From contig NZ_KI421517.1 of assembly GCF_000473365.1 (NCBI RefSeq), positions 1,013,363 to 1,077,362 on the forward strand: a stretch of DNA of 64,000 nucleotides, given 5' to 3'. The translations under genes were made by a program, and so were the position numbers. Below are positions 10,012-18,143 of the stretch, piece after piece. Under the pieces are notes generated by a model. It did not search any database. It saw only the letters and a list, made by a program, of their open reading frames with translations, and was not told the DNA's origin. The DNA is from Adhaeribacter aquaticus DSM 16391 (GTDB taxonomy: Bacteria; Bacteroidota; Bacteroidia; Cytophagales; Hymenobacteraceae). Each line of letters starts with the position of its first letter. Position 1 is the stretch's first letter.

Positions 10012-10905
10012 TCAGGAAGTAGGAATGTGGTAAACTTTCGGCGGTGGGATAAGGTACCGGGGTAAGTTTTCCATATTTCCACTTTCATTTTTTGCTGGCC
10101 ATTGGCTGGGAGTTAAGTTGCCTAATGCTTCATGCGGCCTTCTGGTATTATATTCTTCTACCCACTGCCCCGTTAATTGCCGGACTTCTTCCAGGTCAAA
10201 AAACAGATAAGCATCGAGTATCTCCCGGCGATAACTGCCGTTAAAGCGTTCAATATATCCATTCTGCATCGGTTTTCCGGGCTGGGTATATTGTATTTGA
10301 ATTTCCTCCTTTTTACACCAACTACTGAAATCAGCACTGGTAAATTCCGGGCCATTATCTACCCGGATTGTCGCTGGCTTGCCGCGCCAGTCAATTAGTT
10401 GCTCCAAGGTGCGTACCACTCTTTTAGCTGTAATAGAAGTGGCAATTTCGATAACTAATGCTTCTCTATTACAATCATCTATAATGTTCAGTGTCCTGAA
10501 TTTATTACCCGAAGCTAAGCTGTCACTCATGAAATCCATACTCCAGCTACTATTCAGCACTGCTTGCGCTTGCAATGGCTGCTTGACCCGGGCCGGCAAT
10601 CTTCTTTTCCCCCTTTTCTTTTTGTTTAGCTTTAAGAGTTTATAAACCCGGTACACCCGCTTGTGATTCCACGTCTTGCCTGCCCTTTTCAGGTAGGCTA
10701 GCAGCTTACGAAACCCATAAACCGGATGCTTATCGGCTAATGCTTGTAATGCACTGATGACCTCGGTATCATCTTTACAGCTCTGATAATAAAACTGGGA
10801 ACGGGCCAGGCTGCTTAACCCGCAAGCCCTGGTAACAGGTAAGCCATAGTCCGAAATTAATTCTTCAGCTAGTTGCTTTTTCCCCCAGGGCCCCAGCCTT
10901 TTTTT
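10012..10905 (-). CDS. IS3-family transposase OrfB (frameshift-fused DDE integrase)
   Basis: The frame is open from the A7 run at 10899-10905 to a TGA at 10012-10014, giving about 297 codons, the usual OrfB size. It contains the DDE integrase core: WSMDFMSD (first Asp), VDNGPEFTS (second Asp), and NGYIERFNGSYRREILDAY with the catalytic Glu. The N-terminal part (LPVTRACGLSSLARSQFYY, HPVYGFRKLLAYL) is the typical HTH_21-like region. No ATG is needed, because a -1 slip on A AAA AAA G in orfA joins the frames into one OrfAB transposase. The first GTG in frame (at about 10656) is only a within-frame codon. The gene appears intact. Confidence 0.93.
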   Translation of the reverse strand, partial: KKRLGPWGKKQLAEELISDYGLPVTRACGLSSLARSQFYYQSCKDDTEVISALQALADKHPVYGFRKLLAYLKRAGKTWNHKRVYRVYKLLKLNKKKRGKRRLPARVKQPLQAQAVLNSSWSMDFMSDSLASGNKFRTLNIIDDCNREALVIEIATSITAKRVVRTLEQLIDWRGKPATIRVDNGPEFTSADFSSWCKKEEIQIQYTQPGKPMQNGYIERFNGSYRREILDAYLFFDLEEVRQLTGQWVEEYNTRRPHEALGNLTPSQWPAKNESGNMENLPRYLIPPPKVYHIPTS

Positions 10906-11159
10906 GTGATAACCTCTTTCAAAATGCTGTGGTCCAGGCTTAAATCAGCAAACATTTTCTTTAGCCGGGCATTCTCTTCTTCCAGTTCTTTCAGCCGCTT
11001 TACATCCGAGGCTTCTAATCCCCCATACCGGCTCTTCCATTTGTAAAACGTCGCCCGACTTATTTCCAGCTCACGACAAATGTCCTCGGTCTTCCGACCA
11101 GCTTCATTTTCTTTGATAGATTTTACTATCTGACTTTCACTAATTCTGCTCTTTTTCAT
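10869..11159 (-). CDS. IS3-family transposase OrfA (helix-turn-helix)
   Basis: From the ATG at 11157-11159 the product is 96 residues. It has an HTH_Tnp_1-type domain (KTEDICRELEISRATFYKWK, about residues 22-41) followed by a leucine-zipper-like coiled coil (LKELEEENARLKKMFADLS). It binds the element ends and provides the first part of the fused transposase. The slippery A7 lies 28-34 bp before its TAG (10869-10871), so the frameshift adds the whole DDE domain. A GTG eight codons upstream is possible, but the ATG matches the family start. Confidence 0.92.
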   Translation of the reverse strand: MKKSRISESQIVKSIKENEAGRKTEDICRELEISRATFYKWKSRYGGLEASDVKRLKELEEENARLKKMFADLSLDHSILKEVITKKGWGPGGKSN

Positions 11160-11184
11160 CTTTTCTAGTTTAAAAATAAACACT

Positions 11185-11227
11185 TTTTGTCTACTTTTAA
11201 ACTGTCTCGATTTTAGGGATACTTACA
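11185..11227. repeat. Right terminal inverted repeat of the IS3 element (orfA end)
   Basis: Read inward, the end begins TGTAAGTATCCCT, followed by GAGACAG and AAAAGTAGAC, and pairs with the left end. TTGG follows it directly outside. Confidence 0.85.
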
Positions 11228-11574
11228 TTGGCACCTAATATTTTACTAAAATCAGAAAAAAGTTTAAAGCATATTCTATTAAATGCTGAAGTAGATGTTT
11301 TAAATAAATTAATATACACATTAACGAATAAAAAGTAATAATTTTGGAACTGATGGCAGCATTTTTGATGTAGTATACATAGATAAATAGCCTCAGAACC
11401 AGCTTTTATTTTGTAAGCTTTAGTTTTAAGATTCTTCGTATTAAACCTAAAGAACAAATTTCCTTGGCCTTGATCTATTTAAATAATATCTAAATTAAAA
11501 ATTAAACCAGATATCGTTTCTTTTTACAATATCTACCTGTTAATTTTGCAGGCTTAGTTTTTGCAACTATAAAT
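11228..11574. other. Gene-free leader region of hemA
   Basis: After the target duplication the region is AT-rich and has no convincing reading frame. Its last 35 bp hold the probable hemA promoter. Joining it to 9832-9945, as before the IS insertion, does not reveal an interrupted gene. Confidence 0.5.
11541..11548 (+). promoter_or_regulatory. Bacteroidota -7 box upstream of hemA
   Basis: TAATTTTG matches TAnnTTTG exactly and lies 26 bp before the hemA ATG. The -33 element is not clear. Confidence 0.45.
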
Positions 11575-12849
11575 ATGCTTCATAATTTTAAGGCAGTAAC
11601 CTTATCACATAAAAAAGCGCCTTTAGATATACGCGAACTTATTGCGCTCGATGAAACGTCGTGCAAGCAATTTTTGCAAACGCTTAAAGACTTTATTCAG
11701 GCCACAGATCTGCTGGTACTTTCTACCTGTAATCGTACAGAAGTTTATTATACCGCAGACGTTGACTACAGCCAGGACATTATAAAGCTCCTGGGTATCA
11801 CCAAAGGCCTTAACATAACTCAATACCTGGATTACTTCACCATTATTAATACCCATCAGGATGCTGTTCAGCATTTATTTGAAGTATCAATGGGTTTAGA
11901 TGCGCAGGTTATCGGCGACATTCAAATATCTAATCAGGTAAAACAAGCATACCAATGGTCGGCCGATAACGAAGCTGCCGGTCCATTCCTGCACCGTTTA
12001 TTACATACTATTTTTTTTACTAATAAACGCGTAGTGCAGGAAACTTCTTTCCGCGATGGCGCTGCCTCTACCTCTTATGCTACTGTAGAACTGGTAGAAG
12101 AACTAACGCACGACTTGGATAACCCACGTATTTTAGTTGTAGGCATTGGCGAGATTGGAGCGGATGTGTGCCGAAACTTAAGGGACAACACTGTACTAAA
12201 CAATGTAGTAATAGCTAACCGGACAAATGCCAAGGCTAAAGTATTAGCCGACGAATGTGGGTTTGAGGTATTACCCTTTGAGAATTTGGTACAGGGAATG
12301 AAAGATGCTGATGTTATCATTTCATCTATTTCGCGTGAAACGCCATTCTTTACCACTGAGATGGTAAAACGTTTGGATGTGCTATCTTACAAGTTCTTCA
12401 TTGACCTATCAGTACCCCGTAGCATTGAAGCCGACGTAGAAAATGTGCCAGGTGTGTTGGTTTATAACATTGACACTATTCAGAATAAAGCTACTGAAGC
12501 GCTGGACCAACGTATAGCATCAATTCCTAAGGTAAAACAAATTATTACGGAGTCCATTGATCAGTTTAATGACTGGTCAAAAGAAATGATGGTCTCTCCT
12601 ACCATCCATAAACTAAAAAATGCGCTGGAAAATATCCGGCAGGAAGAAATATCCCGATATCTTAAAAAGTTAGGTCCGGAAGAAACCAAACTTGTTGATG
12701 ATATTACCCGCAACATTATGCAGAAAATAATTAAGCTGCCGGTATTGCAATTAAAAGCGGCCTGCAAACGGGGCGAAGCGGAAACCCTTATTGATGTTCT
12801 GAATGATTTATTTAATCTGGAAAATCAGGTAGAGAGCATTAACAAATAA
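11575..12849 (+). CDS. hemA: Glutamyl-tRNA reductase
   Basis: The 424-residue protein is full length. It carries the signature LSTCNRTEVYY with the catalytic cysteine at 52, the substrate loop QVIGDIQISNQVKQAY, an NADPH-binding Rossmann segment (ILVVGIGEIGADVCRNL, about 185-200), and a C-terminal helical dimerisation region. The enzyme reduces Glu-tRNA(Glu) to glutamate-1-semialdehyde, the first step of C5 tetrapyrrole synthesis in the cytoplasm. It stands alone here, flanked upstream by its own promoter and downstream by a strong terminator, so it is a single-gene transcript. Confidence 0.97.
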   Translation: MLHNFKAVTLSHKKAPLDIRELIALDETSCKQFLQTLKDFIQATDLLVLSTCNRTEVYYTADVDYSQDIIKLLGITKGLNITQYLDYFTIINTHQDAVQHLFEVSMGLDAQVIGDIQISNQVKQAYQWSADNEAAGPFLHRLLHTIFFTNKRVVQETSFRDGAASTSYATVELVEELTHDLDNPRILVVGIGEIGADVCRNLRDNTVLNNVVIANRTNAKAKVLADECGFEVLPFENLVQGMKDADVIISSISRETPFFTTEMVKRLDVLSYKFFIDLSVPRSIEADVENVPGVLVYNIDTIQNKATEALDQRIASIPKVKQIITESIDQFNDWSKEMMVSPTIHKLKNALENIRQEEISRYLKKLGPEETKLVDDITRNIMQKIIKLPVLQLKAACKRGEAETLIDVLNDLFNLENQVESINK

Positions 12850-12873
12850 ACAAGACATTTTATTAAACGTATA

Positions 12874-12910
12874 AAAGGCCGGACCAATAAAGTCCGGCCT
12901 TTATTTTTAT
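12874..12910 (+). terminator. Intrinsic terminator of hemA
   Basis: An 11-bp perfect stem (AAAGGCCGGAC with GTCCGGCCTTT) around a 7-nt loop is followed by TTATTTTTAT, 25 bp after the hemA stop. Confidence 0.9.
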
Positions 12911-12979
12911 AATAGATACGAAAGGATAAGCTTTTATTTCTAAATTTGTTTCGTCTGCAACCTTATAAATAAATCTGTT

Positions 12980-13433
12980 ATGTCATTTCAAAAGAAATAT
13001 GTCCTGATTTATTTTTGTGTGGCTGCGTTCTTTATTTTGCGGCATCAACATTCTTTTGCACAAAATGTAATTTCTGATGATAAATTAAAAGTGAATGTAT
13101 CTACCATACATAACTCACTTGAGTTCATCAATAAATTAGAACCTAAACGATTTGATTATAAAACCAGGGATTATCATAATTTACAATTGCCACATGGCGG
13201 CCATTATGGGTTTATTACTGAAGAATTCAAAAAAGTAATGCCTCCATCTGGTTAAACATGAATCTAGATCCTTCTCTGTCGGGAAAAAAACGCAGCAGGC
13301 TGCTATTATACCGGCGGTAGATATGGAAAAGCTAGTTCCTATTTTGGTTGGCGCCATACAAGAGCAGTAATCGGTAATAGATGAGCTCAAGCAGGAAATT
13401 ATGTTGCTGAAAGAAAACTGGAACAGTAAGTAA
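12980..13433 (+). pseudogene. Broken S74/endosialidase-chaperone-type protein gene
   Basis: The first frame (12980-13255) encodes a signal peptide (FFILRHQHSFAQN) and then INKLEPKRFDYK and HGGHYGFITEEFKKVMP. These are characteristic of the intramolecular chaperone (peptidase S74) domain found on tail fibres and on secreted Bacteroidota proteins. At about 13246 the frame shifts. The next frame continues the same domain (LVKHESRSFSVGKK, AVDMEKLVPILVGAIQEQ) but meets a TAA at 13368-13370 before ending DELKQEIMLLKENWNSK at 13433. One frameshift plus one nonsense codon make the gene non-functional, unless the short first product is used. The size matches the stand-alone secreted S74 genes of this group. 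Confidence 0.8.
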
Positions 13434-13481
13434 AGTATATTTTTTTAAGAATAAAAAAATAAGTTAAACCTAACGGCGTAC

Positions 13482-14792
13482 ATGAATAATTCTTTACAAC
13501 CGGGCTTCAATAATTTAAGTGATATAGTAAAAGCGCTGGAAAACCAGCATAAAGTTTCTACTACCATAACCAATAATGCCACAGTAGCCATGTTCATGAT
13601 GAATGATAAGGGCTTCTGTACATTTATGAACCCGGCCGCAGAGCAGATGATTGGTTTTAAATTAGAAGAAGTTCAGGATCAACCACTGCATTATATTATT
13701 CATCACCATCACCCGGATGGCACGCCCTTCCCCATGGAAGAATGCCCTATCGATAAGGCATTGCCAACCAATAATAGCGTACGTGCTCATCAAGACACCT
13801 TTATCCGGAGAGATGGCACCTTTTTCCCGGTAAGTTGTGCTGCCAGTCCGATATTCGAGGATGGTGTACCGGTAGCAACCGTTATTGAGGTAAAAGATTT
13901 AACAGAAGAAAAAAGAGCAGAGAAAGCCTTAAGGGACAGTGAAGAGATGTTTAGGTTTATGGCTGAGACCCTACCCCAAATGTTCTGGATTACCCGTCCT
14001 GATGGCTATTGCACGTATTATAACCAGCGGTGGGTAGAATTTACCGGGATACCAATGGAGCAGTTATTGGGCTTTGGCTGGTTAGAGACGTTGCACCCAG
14101 ACGATAAAGAGAAAGCTAGCCTGGCCTGGCGTACAGCCGTAGAAACATCAGGCGATTACCAGGTTGAATACCGGGTAAGGAGACATGATGGTAAATACCG
14201 GTGGCATTTAACCCGAGGCCTTCCCCGGGTGGATGAGAACGGAGTTATTAGCATGTGGGTAGGAAGCACTACTGATATTCACGAACACAAATCTTTAGCT
14301 CAGGAATTGCTTTCTGCTAATGAGGAAATGGCAGCAGCTTTTGAACGGGAGCAGGCTGCTTATCAAAAGGTAGAATCGCAACGGCAAATGTTGCACGACT
14401 TGTTTATGCAGGCACCAGCCATGATTGCTATTCAACGGGGCCCGGAACATGTATACGAATTGGTTAACCCGCATTACCAACGCCTGGCCCCCGGCAGAAC
14501 CTTCGTAGGCAAAACAGTAGAAGAAACCTGGCCGGAACTAAAATCACAAGGCTTTTTTGACTTATTAGACCAAGTATATAAAACAGGCGAGCCCTACTAT
14601 GGCAAAGAACTATTAGCCAAAATAGATCGTTTTAATACCGGTAACTTAGAAGACACTTATTATAACTTTGTTTACCAGGCTTTTAAAGAAGAAGGAAAAA
14701 TAGCTGGAATTGTTACATTTGCCTTCGATGTAACAGAATTGGTACTGGCTAAACAATCTTCTGATATTAATAAAAATAATTCTGCAGAATAA
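13482..14792 (+). CDS. Soluble protein with three PAS domains and no output domain
   Basis: This 436-residue protein has no signal peptide or membrane helix. PAS1 (about 25-150) ends in the PAC-like FEDGVPVATVIEVKDLTEEK. PAS2 (about 155-265) contains TLPQMFWITRPDGYCTYYNQ and WVGSTTDIHEHK, a PAS_3-type sequence. A short coiled coil (ELLSANEEMAAAFEREQAAY) leads into PAS3 (about 300-425), which ends TFAFDVTELVLAK. No histidine kinase, GGDEF or DNA-binding domain follows, so signalling must occur by protein contact. The neighbouring gene encodes a CZB-like protein that has its own promoter. The trigger (redox, ligand or light) cannot be told from sequence. Confidence 0.85.
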   Translation: MNNSLQPGFNNLSDIVKALENQHKVSTTITNNATVAMFMMNDKGFCTFMNPAAEQMIGFKLEEVQDQPLHYIIHHHHPDGTPFPMEECPIDKALPTNNSVRAHQDTFIRRDGTFFPVSCAASPIFEDGVPVATVIEVKDLTEEKRAEKALRDSEEMFRFMAETLPQMFWITRPDGYCTYYNQRWVEFTGIPMEQLLGFGWLETLHPDDKEKASLAWRTAVETSGDYQVEYRVRRHDGKYRWHLTRGLPRVDENGVISMWVGSTTDIHEHKSLAQELLSANEEMAAAFEREQAAYQKVESQRQMLHDLFMQAPAMIAIQRGPEHVYELVNPHYQRLAPGRTFVGKTVEETWPELKSQGFFDLLDQVYKTGEPYYGKELLAKIDRFNTGNLEDTYYNFVYQAFKEEGKIAGIVTFAFDVTELVLAKQSSDINKNNSAE

Positions 14793-14794
14793 AC

Positions 14795-14802
14795 TACTTT
14801 TG
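14795..14802 (+). promoter_or_regulatory. Bacteroidota -7 box for the CZB-like gene
   Basis: TACTTTTG matches TAnnTTTG. It begins 2 bp after the PAS gene stop and lies 34 bp before the next ATG, so the downstream gene is probably transcribed on its own. Confidence 0.45.
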
Positions 14803-14836
14803 CACCCATAATGTTATTCTGGTTTAAAACCAAAAC

Positions 14837-15205
14837 ATGTTAAATTCCCAAGTTAATCTTAACAGCTTAGACATCCAGCAGGCCCGGATTAAATTTATTT
14901 TATTTAAGTCCAAGCTACGCTCTATTCTGTATGGAGGCACTTTGGATGATACCTTATTATCTCCCCGGGATAATGCTTTGGGACAGTGGCTTTATACATC
15001 AGCTTTAAATAAATATAGTTATATCCCGGAAATTCGGGAATTAGAACGGTTAAATGTTCATGTTACCCGGCAGGCTCAGGATTTAGTAAATTTATACAAA
15101 CGAGGTAAAATTGAAGAGGCTCGTAACGGATTAGGAAATTTAGATTTTACAGAAGAAGAGCTTACTCGCTTAATAAGTGTTATTCAAACTAAAGCTGCTG
15201 CTTAA
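14837..15205 (+). CDS. Stand-alone CZB-like helical-bundle protein lacking zinc ligands
   Basis: The 122-residue protein matches the layout of chemoreceptor zinc-binding (CZB) domains: an N-terminal helix with LFKSKLRSILYG, then NALGQWLY in place of CxLGxW, then ELERLNVHVTRQA in place of LxxxHxxxH. As I align it, the helix-1 His, the motif Cys and both motif His residues are replaced by Phe, Asn, Asn and Thr. A histidine remains at VHV but is out of register. The fold is likely kept and zinc binding is probably lost. It follows the PAS-only gene and ends at a shared terminator. The alignment is from memory of the motif, so ligand loss is an inference. Confidence 0.65.
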   Translation: MLNSQVNLNSLDIQQARIKFILFKSKLRSILYGGTLDDTLLSPRDNALGQWLYTSALNKYSYIPEIRELERLNVHVTRQAQDLVNLYKRGKIEEARNGLGNLDFTEEELTRLISVIQTKAAA

Positions 15206-15235
15206 ATAAATACTGGCAATAATAGCCATAAACAA

Positions 15236-15264
15236 AAAAGGGTTGTAATAATTACAACCCTTTT
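15236..15264. terminator. Bidirectional terminator between convergent genes
   Basis: AAAAGGGTTGTAAT and its complement form a 14-bp stem with A/T tracts on both sides. It serves the CZB-like gene (plus) and the ArsR gene (minus). Confidence 0.8.
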
Positions 15265-15290
15265 CTATTCTTAGTTTACGTAGATTCAAG

Positions 15291-15605
15291 TTACATGTCG
15301 GAACAACACTCTTCCAGGCAATCAATCACATCAATGAGTTTCGGAATAGACAAAGAATAATAAATCTTTGTTCCTACTTTAAACGAGGAAAGTACCCCCT
15401 TATCTTTGAGTGTAATCAGATGCTGAGAAGCAATTGCCTGAGGCAGGTCCAGGTATTGATAAATCTCCGTCACAGTCATTTTTTCCTCCTTACCCAACAG
15501 ATCAACAATAGCTAAACGTTTTGGGTGCGCCAGCACTTTCAACATAGAAGCTGCTTTGTCAATCTTCTTGGTTTCAACCCTGGACAACAAATTTCGCATA
15601 CTCAT
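15291..15605 (-). CDS. ArsR/SmtB-family winged-helix regulator
   Basis: The 104-residue protein carries the family pattern: SMLKVLAHPKRLAIVDLL (helix 1-2), MTVTEIYQYLDLPQAIASQHLITLKDKGVL (helix-turn-helix, about 42-72), and a wing VGTKIYYSL. The N-terminal CxC-type arsenic site is absent. The C-terminus has three cysteines (CLEECC) that could bind metal or sense redox state. It lies divergent from anmK, with about 120 bp between starts, and could regulate itself or that gene. The target is unknown. Confidence 0.88.
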   Translation of the reverse strand: MSMRNLLSRVETKKIDKAASMLKVLAHPKRLAIVDLLGKEEKMTVTEIYQYLDLPQAIASQHLITLKDKGVLSSFKVGTKIYYSLSIPKLIDVIDCLEECCSDM

Positions 15606-15725
15606 AATTTAAAATTAAAACACATCTTTACATACAACACATACTACTTACACGTCAAATGAAACAAGTGCCTCGTTCCTACAACCTTCATTTGTCCAAT
15701 TCATAATAAATCAGTTAATTTATTT

Positions 15726-16811
15726 ATGATAAATGGGACAACTTATAAAGTTATCGGTCTAATGTCGGGCACCTCACTGGATGGAGTCGACTTAGCATAC
15801 TGCGTGTTTACGTATGAAAATAAAAATTGGATATATAAAATACTAAATACTACTACATTTCCATATACGGTTGCTTGGGAACAGCGTCTGAGAGACCTAA
15901 TGCAGGTTTCGGGGGCAGAACTAATTTCACTGGACCACGCGTACGGCCAATATCTGGGGGAGCTTATAAATACTTTTATTCGTGCGCATAATTTAGATGT
16001 AGATTTTATTTCTTCGCACGGCCATACAGTTTATCACCAGCCAGGCGAACACCTTACCTTACAAATAGGCAACGGGGCTTATCTAGCTGCTGCCACAGGC
16101 CTTCCGGTGGTTTGTGATTTCCGGACGCTGGATGTTGCTTTAGGAGGCCAGGGTGCGCCTCTGGTACCCATTGGCGATCAGCTTTTATTTTCTGATTATG
16201 AATTTTGCTTAAATCTGGGTGGTATCGCCAATATTTCATTTGCCGGGACTAGCGGACAGGTAGCTTACGATATTTGTGCCTGCAATATCCTGCTGAACAC
16301 CTTAGCTAGCGAGCTAAACCTTGCCTATGACCAGGATGGTCATATTGCCAGCACTGGAAAAACAGACGCCAACCTTTTGCAAAAACTAAATACTGCTGAT
16401 TTCCTTCTGGCCCCCTATCCTAAATCGTTGGGTAAAGAATGGGTAGATGCTAATAGCCTGAAATGGTTAGCAGAATCCGCTGCCACTATTCCAGATAAAT
16501 TACAAACCGCTTGTGAACACATTGCCACACAAATTGCGGCAGCCATTAAGCAAACTCCTCAGCCAGCCAATGCCAAAGTATTGACAACAGGTGGCGGCGC
16601 TTTAAACAAATACCTGATTCAATTATTACAAGAAAAAGCAGGAACTCATTATCAGGTAGTAGTACCGGAGCCAGAACTAGTTAATTATAAAGAAGCCCTT
16701 ATATTTGCTTTTTTAGGCGTACTCCGCTGGGAGCAGCAGCCTAATTCCCTACGCAGTGTTACAGGAGCCCGCCGCAATAATATTGGTGGCGCCATTTATA
16801 TTGGTACCTGA
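15726..16811 (+). CDS. anmK: Anhydro-N-acetylmuramic acid kinase
   Basis: The 361-residue protein begins with the nucleotide-binding motif GLMSGTSLDGVD and has the conserved segments SHGHTVYHQP, QIGNGAYLAAATGLPVVCDFR, GGQGAPLVPIGD and LNLGGIANIS. TGGGALN appears near the end. It phosphorylates and opens 1,6-anhydro-MurNAc from peptidoglycan turnover to give MurNAc-6-phosphate. Length is normal for the family. An MscS channel gene follows after 46 bp, so they may be co-transcribed. Recycled aminosugar would feed the same GlcNAc pool as the GH20/NagX cluster further right. Confidence 0.96.
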   Translation: MINGTTYKVIGLMSGTSLDGVDLAYCVFTYENKNWIYKILNTTTFPYTVAWEQRLRDLMQVSGAELISLDHAYGQYLGELINTFIRAHNLDVDFISSHGHTVYHQPGEHLTLQIGNGAYLAAATGLPVVCDFRTLDVALGGQGAPLVPIGDQLLFSDYEFCLNLGGIANISFAGTSGQVAYDICACNILLNTLASELNLAYDQDGHIASTGKTDANLLQKLNTADFLLAPYPKSLGKEWVDANSLKWLAESAATIPDKLQTACEHIATQIAAAIKQTPQPANAKVLTTGGGALNKYLIQLLQEKAGTHYQVVVPEPELVNYKEALIFAFLGVLRWEQQPNSLRSVTGARRNNIGGAIYIGT

Positions 16812-16857
16812 TACATGGGGTAGATATATGTAAAGAAGCAAGTGTGTTTAGCTATTT

Positions 16858-18015
16858 ATGACGATACAGGAAGTATTAAATTTAGAATTCCTTGGCAATT
16901 CCATTGAAAGTTATGCCTGGTTTTTAGGCATTATTTTATTTGGGTATATTTCTAAAAAGATCTTGTCCCGGCTGCTTTCTACTATTATGTTCCGGGGCCT
17001 GGAGCGGTTTGCAGTAGACGTTACCAAGGCTCATTTTGAACATTTACTGGTAAGCCCGCTGGCCTTTCTTACTTTCCTGGTATTTCTTTACATTGCTTTT
17101 GACCGGCTACATTACCCAATCGAAATTATTGGGCTGCCCCGCAGGGGGGAGCTTGGTCTCCAGGCGCTTTTAGTACGGATTTACAACATCTTCTTAATTG
17201 TATCTATTACCTGGGTTGGGCTGCGAATAGTTGATTTCTTTAGCCTCATATTTATAAAGCGCGCTGGCAAAACCTTATCCAAAATGGACGACCAGCTGGT
17301 CCCTTTCTTTACTGATTTTGCTAAAGTAATTGTAGTTATTATCAGCTTTTTTGTAATTCTGGGCACGGTATTTCAGGTAAATGTTACTAAACTGGTAGCT
17401 GGCTTGGGAGTGGGTGGTTTGGCATTAGCATTTGCTGCCAAGGAAAGCCTGGAAAACCTCTTAGCGTCTTTCACTATTTTCCTGGATCAGCCTTTTGTAG
17501 TAGGCGACTTGGTACAAGTAGGCGAAATAAATGGTGTAATTGAAAAGATTGGTTTCCGAAGCACCCGTATCCGCACCATGGATAAAAGCTACGTAACAGT
17601 ACCTAACAAATTTATGATTGACAAACCACTTGACAATTTTACCCTGCGTACCTTCCGGCGGGCACGGTTTGATATCAACTTAACCTATAGTACTACCTCT
17701 GAACAATTAAGGAAAATAACGAACGACATTCAGGAATTTGTTGACGCCCATCCCAGAACTAACCAGGATGGCAAAATCCGATTCAATGCCCTTGCCCCTT
17801 CTTCCAAAGATGTACTGGTACAGTATTTTGTCGACACCATGGACTGGAACGAATACATTAATATTAAAGAAGAAATAAATTATAAAATTGTGGAAATAGT
17901 GGAGAAATACGGCGCCTCATTTGCTTTCCCCAGCACAATGGTATATCTGGCCAATAATAATGCCGCTCCTAAATCCTGTGAAGCTAATTCGGCAGAAACA
18001 AAAATTACTAACTAA
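16858..18015 (+). CDS. MscS-family mechanosensitive ion channel
   Basis: The 385-residue membrane protein has several N-terminal helices. The pore helix region is TKLVAGLGVGGLALAFAAKESLENLLASF (Gly/Ala-rich TM3, about 175-205), and the beta domain begins PFVVGDLVQVGEINGVIEKIGFRSTRIRT. A C-terminal alpha/beta cytoplasmic domain follows (to about 360). Members release solutes under hypo-osmotic shock. It sits between anmK and a bestrophin-like channel on the same strand. Two channel genes in a row suggest an ion or osmotic function for this block, but the gaps allow separate promoters. Confidence 0.93.
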   Translation: MTIQEVLNLEFLGNSIESYAWFLGIILFGYISKKILSRLLSTIMFRGLERFAVDVTKAHFEHLLVSPLAFLTFLVFLYIAFDRLHYPIEIIGLPRRGELGLQALLVRIYNIFLIVSITWVGLRIVDFFSLIFIKRAGKTLSKMDDQLVPFFTDFAKVIVVIISFFVILGTVFQVNVTKLVAGLGVGGLALAFAAKESLENLLASFTIFLDQPFVVGDLVQVGEINGVIEKIGFRSTRIRTMDKSYVTVPNKFMIDKPLDNFTLRTFRRARFDINLTYSTTSEQLRKITNDIQEFVDAHPRTNQDGKIRFNALAPSSKDVLVQYFVDTMDWNEYINIKEEINYKIVEIVEKYGASFAFPSTMVYLANNNAAPKSCEANSAETKITN

Positions 18016-18143
18016 TTTCGTAAACAGAATCAGGGTCAGTTTAGTTAACATGCCAGCTTACTTAGTCATTGCCCATTAAGGCAATGTGGAGTTTTATGCT
18101 AACTGCTACTTATTCAGGTAAGCAACACTTATACAATACTTAC

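Larger units (their letters stand above)
9950..11227 (-). mobile_element. Complete IS3-family insertion sequence, 1278 bp
   Basis: Both ends start with TGTAAGTA read inward and remain similar for about 40 bp. TTGG occurs immediately outside both ends (9946-9949 and 11228-11231), a 4-bp target duplication. The element carries orfA and orfB on the minus strand with an A7 slippery run at 10899-10905 for -1 frameshifting. A 4-bp duplication is typical of some IS3 subgroups such as IS407-like and IS150-like elements, but the subgroup was not determined. The insertion lies between the SusCD operon terminator and hemA and breaks no recognisable gene. The intact frames and duplication suggest recent movement. 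Confidence 0.93.

Noticed and set aside
11197-11457. 86-codon minus-strand frame next to the IS right end
   Set aside because: It runs across the IS boundary and its composition is AT-driven, so it cannot be an ancestral gene.
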